From: Caulobacteraceae bacterium UBA3198
Lineage (GTDB): Bacteria > Pseudomonadota > Alphaproteobacteria > Caulobacterales > Caulobacteraceae
NCBI GenBank assembly: GCA_002363865.1
Contig: DEWY01000010.1
Location: 62,001-126,000, forward strand
Length of the DNA stretch: 64,000 nt
Direction: 5' to 3'
Position numbers and translations under genes: made by a program. Below are positions 60,661 to 64,000 of the stretch, one piece after another. Under the pieces are notes generated by a model. That model was not told where the DNA came from, did no database searches, and saw nothing but the letters and a program-made list of their open reading frames with translations. Each line of letters starts with the position of its first letter. The first letter of the stretch is position 1.

Positions 60661-61566
60661 GTGCCCTTCCCTGATTTCGACCCCATCCTGATCCAGATCG
60701 GGCCCTTCGCCATTCGCTGGTACGCCCTGGCCTATGTGGCCGGCATCCTGATCGGCTGGCGCTATGTGGTGACCCTGGTGCGCAATCCGCATCTGGCCCC
60801 GGCCCGCGGCCCCGCAGCCACCCCGGCCCAGATCGACGACCTGATCCTGTGGGTGACCCTCGGCATCATCCTGGGCGGCCGGCTGGGCTACATCCTCTTC
60901 TATACGCCCGCGACCCTCTGGACCGATCCGTTGCAGGTCTTTCAGGTGTGGCAGGGAGGCATGAGCTTCCACGGCGGCGCGCTCGGCGTCGCCATCGCGG
61001 TCGCCGCCTTCGCCCGCTCCAATGGCATCGACCTCCTGCGCCTGGGGGATCTGGTCGCCGCCTGCGTGCCCATCGGCCTGTTCTTCGGGCGGATCGCCAA
61101 CTTCATCAACGGCGAGCTGTGGGGCCGCCCCACCGATCTGCCCTGGGGCGTCATCTTCCCCGGCGCTGGCCCCTATCCCCGTCATCCCAGCCAGCTCTAC
61201 GAGGCCCTGCTGGAAGGGATCGTCCTGTTCATCATCCTGCGCATCGCCACCCACCGGGCCCATTGGCTGGAGCGCCGCGGCGCGGTCGCCGGGCTGTTCC
61301 TGATCGGCTACGCCATCTTCCGCACCCTGGTCGAACAGGTGCGCGAGCCCGACGCCTATCTGCCGGACTTCCCGCTGGGCCTGACCATGGGGATGATGCT
61401 GAGCCTGCCCATGCTGCTGGGCGGCGCATTCCTCATCTGGCGCGGCCTGCGTGAACCGGTTCCCGCCGTCGCCGCGACGCCAGAGCCCCAGCCGGCCGAG
61501 CCCCCGGTCTCGGCCGAAGACCCCTTCCGCATCCGTCCCGCTCCGGGCTCTGATGGCCCTGCGTGA
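60661..61566 (+). CDS. lgt: prolipoprotein diacylglyceryl transferase
   Basis: A 301-residue inner-membrane enzyme attaching diacylglycerol to lipoprotein signal peptides. Signature GRIANFINGELWGRPT with the essential Arg/Asn/Glu; HGGALG earlier and the His in SFHGG and HPSQLYEALLEG are conserved. Seven helices. It starts at GTG 60661 with GGAGA at 8 nt. The C-terminus is Pro/Glu-rich and overlaps the methyltransferase start by 14 nt. First gene of the lgt-midA-pgeF run. It serves the lipoproteins in this window and others. Confidence 0.96.
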   Translation: MPFPDFDPILIQIGPFAIRWYALAYVAGILIGWRYVVTLVRNPHLAPARGPAATPAQIDDLILWVTLGIILGGRLGYILFYTPATLWTDPLQVFQVWQGGMSFHGGALGVAIAVAAFARSNGIDLLRLGDLVAACVPIGLFFGRIANFINGELWGRPTDLPWGVIFPGAGPYPRHPSQLYEALLEGIVLFIILRIATHRAHWLERRGAVAGLFLIGYAIFRTLVEQVREPDAYLPDFPLGLTMGMMLSLPMLLGGAFLIWRGLREPVPAVAATPEPQPAEPPVSAEDPFRIRPAPGSDGPA

Positions 61567-62614
61567 TCGGCTGACGGCCCAGATCGCCGCCACAGGACCG
61601 CTCAGCCTCGCCGAGTACATGACCATCTGCCTGCACGATCCGCAGGCCGGCTACTACGCCACCCGCCCCGGTCTTGGCGCCGGCGGGGACTTCATCACCG
61701 CCCCCCTGGTCAGCCAGATGTTCGGGGAGCTGATCGGTCTGTGGGCCGCGGCCTGCTGGCGGGCGCTCGGCACCCCGCCCCGCGTCCGTCTGGTGGAGAT
61801 GGGCCCGGGGGACGGGACCTTGATGGCCGACCTGCTGCGGGCCGGCGCCGCCGTTCCGGGCTTCATCGAGGCCGCTGACCTCTGGCTGGTGGAGGTGTCC
61901 CCGCCCCTGAAAGCCCTGCAGGCTGAGCGGCTGGCCAAGGCCGCGCCCCAGTGGGCCGACAGCCTCGACTCCGTGCCCGAGGGCGCGCCGATAATCCTGG
62001 TGGCCAATGAGCTGCTGGACTGTATGCCCACCCGGCAGTTCGTCCGCACCCCGCGGGGTTGGGCCGAGCGGATGGTGGGCCTGGACGAGGCTGGCGACCT
62101 GACCTTTGGCCTCTCTGCTCCGCTGCCCGCCGACGGCCGTCCGGGCGAGGTAGGCGCGGTGTTCGAGACCTCCCCGGCCCAGGCCGCCCTGGGGTCGCAG
62201 ATCGGCGCGCGGCTGGCCGCCGAAGGGGGCGCGGCCCTGCTGATCGACTATGGCCCTGCAGCCGGCGAGGAGGGGGGCGACACCTTTCAGGCCCTGAAGG
62301 GTCATCAAAAGGTCGATCCCCTGGCCTGTCCTGGGGAGGCTGACCTGACCTTTCACGCTGATTTCGCCGCGGTGGCGCAAGCCGCCCGGGCCGAAGGGGC
62401 CCAGGCCCAGCCGCTGCTGACCCAGGCGGAATTCCTGGGCCGGCTCGGGATCGAGGCCCGGGCCTCGGCCCTGGCCCGGAGCCGGCCAGATCTGGCCGAT
62501 ACCCTCGGCCGGCAGTTCGACCGCCTGACCGCCCATGACCAGATGGGGGTCCTGTTCAAGGTCCTGGCCCTGCACGGGCCAGGCTTCATTCCTCCGGCCT
62601 TCGAGGCGGACTGA
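61553..62614 (+). CDS. MidA-type SAM-dependent methyltransferase (NDUFAF7 family)
   Basis: A 353-residue class I methyltransferase of the MidA/DUF185 family; the mitochondrial homologue NDUFAF7 dimethylates an arginine of complex I. The family is recognised by CLHDPQAGYYATRPGLGAGGDFITAP (ends cited), VEMGPGDGTLMADLLRA (SAM motif I) and ANELLDCMPTRQF. The bacterial substrate is not established. The ATG at 61553 overlaps lgt by 14 nt; two nucleotides separate its stop from pgeF. Confidence 0.93.
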   Translation: MALRDRLTAQIAATGPLSLAEYMTICLHDPQAGYYATRPGLGAGGDFITAPLVSQMFGELIGLWAAACWRALGTPPRVRLVEMGPGDGTLMADLLRAGAAVPGFIEAADLWLVEVSPPLKALQAERLAKAAPQWADSLDSVPEGAPIILVANELLDCMPTRQFVRTPRGWAERMVGLDEAGDLTFGLSAPLPADGRPGEVGAVFETSPAQAALGSQIGARLAAEGGAALLIDYGPAAGEEGGDTFQALKGHQKVDPLACPGEADLTFHADFAAVAQAARAEGAQAQPLLTQAEFLGRLGIEARASALARSRPDLADTLGRQFDRLTAHDQMGVLFKVLALHGPGFIPPAFEAD

Positions 62615-62616
62615 CC

Positions 62617-63399
62617 ATGACTGACACCCAGACGACCCTGCCGGCGATCACCTCGCCCCTGCTGACCAAGGCGGGCCTGCGCCACGCCTTCTTCACCCGC
62701 CAGGGGGGCGTCTCGGCGGGTCTCTACGCCTCGCTCAATGTCGGGCCCGGCTCCGCCGATTCGCCAGAAGACGTGGCTGAGAACCGCCGCCGGGCCGCGG
62801 CCCACTTCGGCCTGCCCCATGAAGCCCTCAACACCTGTCACCAGGTCCATTCCGCACGGGCCGAGATCGCCGAGCGGCCCTGGGGCGCGGCGCGACCCGA
62901 GGCCGACGGGGTGGTGACGACGACCCCTGGCCTGATCTGCGGCGCCCTGGCCGCCGACTGCGCGCCCATCCTGCTGGCCGACCCGGAGGGCCGCGTGGTC
63001 GCCGCCGCCCATGCCGGGTGGAAGGGGGCCCTGTCGGGGATCGTGGCCGACACGGTGGCGCAGATGGAGCGCCTGGGCGCGCGGCGCGAGCGCATCCTCG
63101 CCGTGGTGGGTCCCTGCATCGGCCCGGCCTCCTACGAGGTGGGCCTGGAGTTCCTCGACCGATTTGTGGAAGTGGACGCCGCCAACGGCCGGTTCTTCAG
63201 CGCGGGCGCCTCGCCCGACAAGCGACAGTTCGACCTGCCGGCCTTCGTCCTGGCGCAACTGGCCGCCGCCGGCGTGGAGCAGCGGGAGTGGATCGGCCGC
63301 GACACCTGCGCCGAGCCCGACCATTTCTTCTCCAATCGCCGGGCCTTTCAGCGGGGCGAAGCCGACTATGGGCGGCTGCTCTCGGCCATCGTTCTGTAG
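62617..63399 (+). CDS. pgeF: peptidoglycan editing factor PgeF (YfiH/LACC1 family)
   Basis: A 260-residue protein formerly called a polyphenol oxidase or laccase-like. It removes misplaced residues from muropeptides in E. coli and acts as a purine nucleoside phosphorylase-like enzyme in related proteins. Zinc-site residues: His in CHQVHS, Cys in ADCAPILL and His in AAHAGWKG. FFTRQGGVSAG marks the N-terminus. Its TAG stop (63397-63399) is the first three bases of palindromic repeat A2. Third gene of the lgt operon. Confidence 0.94.
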   Translation: MTDTQTTLPAITSPLLTKAGLRHAFFTRQGGVSAGLYASLNVGPGSADSPEDVAENRRRAAAHFGLPHEALNTCHQVHSARAEIAERPWGAARPEADGVVTTTPGLICGALAADCAPILLADPEGRVVAAAHAGWKGALSGIVADTVAQMERLGARRERILAVVGPCIGPASYEVGLEFLDRFVEVDAANGRFFSAGASPDKRQFDLPAFVLAQLAAAGVEQREWIGRDTCAEPDHFFSNRRAFQRGEADYGRLLSAIVL

Positions 63400-63446
63400 A
63401 GCGCGTTCCGATAAGTGGGGACCGGTTATCGGATCGAAACGCGCTC
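63397..63446. repeat. interspersed palindromic repeat, copy A2
   Basis: A 50-bp palindrome starting TAGAGCGCGTTCCG and ending AAACGCGCTC, with inner stem CCGATAA/TTATCGG. It is the second copy of the element at 54071-54120; the outer arms match while the inner stem differs with base pairing kept. Its TAG doubles as the pgeF stop codon, so it inserted at or formed the gene end. Confidence 0.75.
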
Positions 63447-63459
63447 AAGCCTTTGAGTG

Positions 63460-63510
63460 TAGAGCCTGATTCAACGCTCAGACGGTTCCGTCTGATCGCA
63501 TCAGGCTCTA
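63460..63510. repeat. second class of palindromic repeat between pgeF and prs
   Basis: A 51-bp composite dyad: perfect 11-bp outer arms TAGAGCCTGAT / ATCAGGCTCTA and a perfect 7-bp inner hairpin CAGACGG-TT-CCGTCTG (63479-63494). It lies 13 bp after repeat A2 and 72 bp before prs. No T-run follows on either strand. Confidence 0.75.
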
Positions 63511-63582
63511 GCGAGGGTTGCCGCAGGTCGGCCCCCTGCATTAAAGCCCGCCTGACGATGCGGAACGACCCCGGGGAATCTC

Positions 63583-64000
63583 ATGAAGCTGCTGGCGGGC
63601 AATTCTAACCAGGCTCTCGCCCAGGCCGTCTCCGACCATCTCGACGTCCCCTTGACGCGGGCGCAGGTCAAGCGGTTCGCCGACAACGAGGTCTGGGTGA
63701 CCATCGACGAGAACGTCCGCGGCGAGGACGTCTTCGTGATCCAGTCCACCAGCTACCCCACCAACGACAATCTGATGGAGCTGTTGATCTGCATCGACGC
63801 GCTGAAGCGCGCCTCGGCCCGGCGGATCACAGCGGTGATGCCCTATTTCGGCTACGCCCGGCAGGATCGGAAGACCGGCGGCCGCACGCCCATCTCGGCC
63901 AAGCTGGTCTCCAATCTGATCACCCGCGCCGGGGCCGACCGGGTCCTGACCATGGACCTGCATTCGGGCCAGATTCAGGGCTTCTTCGACATCCCCACCG
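63583..64000 (+). CDS. prs: ribose-phosphate pyrophosphokinase (N-terminal part, cut by window edge)
   Basis: PRPP synthetase makes 5-phosphoribosyl-1-pyrophosphate for nucleotide, His and Trp synthesis. The first 139 codons are present, starting MKLLAGNSNQALAQAVSDHL. The family segments KRFADNEVWVTIDENVRGEDVF (cited by its start), QSTSYPTNDNLMELL, FGYARQDRK and MDLHSGQIQGFFDIP are all clear, so the gene is intact as far as visible. The frame leaves the right edge. The ATG at 63583 has GGGGA upstream. Two palindromic repeats fill its 183-bp upstream region. Confidence 0.97.
   Translation, partial: MKLLAGNSNQALAQAVSDHLDVPLTRAQVKRFADNEVWVTIDENVRGEDVFVIQSTSYPTNDNLMELLICIDALKRASARRITAVMPYFGYARQDRKTGGRTPISAKLVSNLITRAGADRVLTMDLHSGQIQGFFDIPT

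Overview
The window is a very GC-rich, densely packed bacterial chromosome segment with ordinary housekeeping and accessory metabolism. Gene content and protein types point to an alphaproteobacterium of the order Caulobacterales, most likely Phenylobacterium or a close Caulobacter relative. The supporting signs are a DUF6491 lipoprotein, a TPR-sulfotransferase divergent from a TonB-dependent receptor, the ATVTRGT-type lipoprotein, the Caulobacterales-type HNH endonuclease, and the lgt-midA-pgeF-prs order. The genus is an inference. No plasmid, phage, insertion sequence or CRISPR array was seen.

Layout. 1-5.4 kb: a secreted S9 peptidase (C-terminus cut by the window edge), a YetF-like membrane protein, and a TPP riboswitch driving an unknown four-helix membrane protein plus thiC. 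5.4-13.1 kb: a DUF6491 lipoprotein, a TPR-sulfotransferase facing a TonB receptor, a MAPEG protein, a D-cysteine desulfhydrase/cysteate lyase-like enzyme overlapping an Asp/Glu racemase, and a YpfJ metallopeptidase. 13.1-17.0 kb: two small secreted proteins, two transporters and tRNA-Leu(CAA). 17.1-21.0 kb: an arylsulfatase-GST-TetR cluster in which the arylsulfatase carries a 1-nt frameshift near its end. 21.2-23.5 kb: feoAB behind a Fur-box-like site.

23.5-28.6 kb: a six-gene, tightly overlapped tyrosine/homogentisate catabolic operon (HPPD, an exported isoaspartyl peptidase, homogentisate dioxygenase, an unknown 91-residue protein, a fumarylacetoacetate hydrolase and a MarR regulator), with a candidate operator in front of it. 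No maleylacetoacetate isomerase is present. 28.7-31.6 kb: dsbB-coq7, an MFS transporter behind a translationally coupled 18-codon leader, and a single-domain response regulator whose 5' half has foreign-looking codon use. 31.6-35.9 kb: a BCCT transporter, a frameshifted lipoprotein gene, an HNH endonuclease, and a 37-residue membrane protein with its own promoter, dyad and terminator, divergent from a TetR gene.

35.9-46.7 kb: gluQ, a DMT exporter, selO, the biotin genes bioD-bioF facing bioA, a globin, an HSL-type esterase, an aldehyde dehydrogenase, a 26-residue membrane peptide and a folM-like/folB pair. 46.7-58.8 kb: membrane and TPR proteins of unknown function, ilvE, an OmpR/EnvZ-type two-component pair, a DUF885 peptidase, a sodium:alanine symporter, an M20 peptidase, a PAQR protein and an ExoD protein. 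58.8-64 kb: proC, a YbjN protein, ubiK, lgt-midA-pgeF and the start of prs (cut by the right edge). Interspersed palindromic repeats lie at 54.1 and 63.4-63.5 kb. Starts given below were chosen by Shine-Dalgarno spacing and family length, not taken as the longest open frame.
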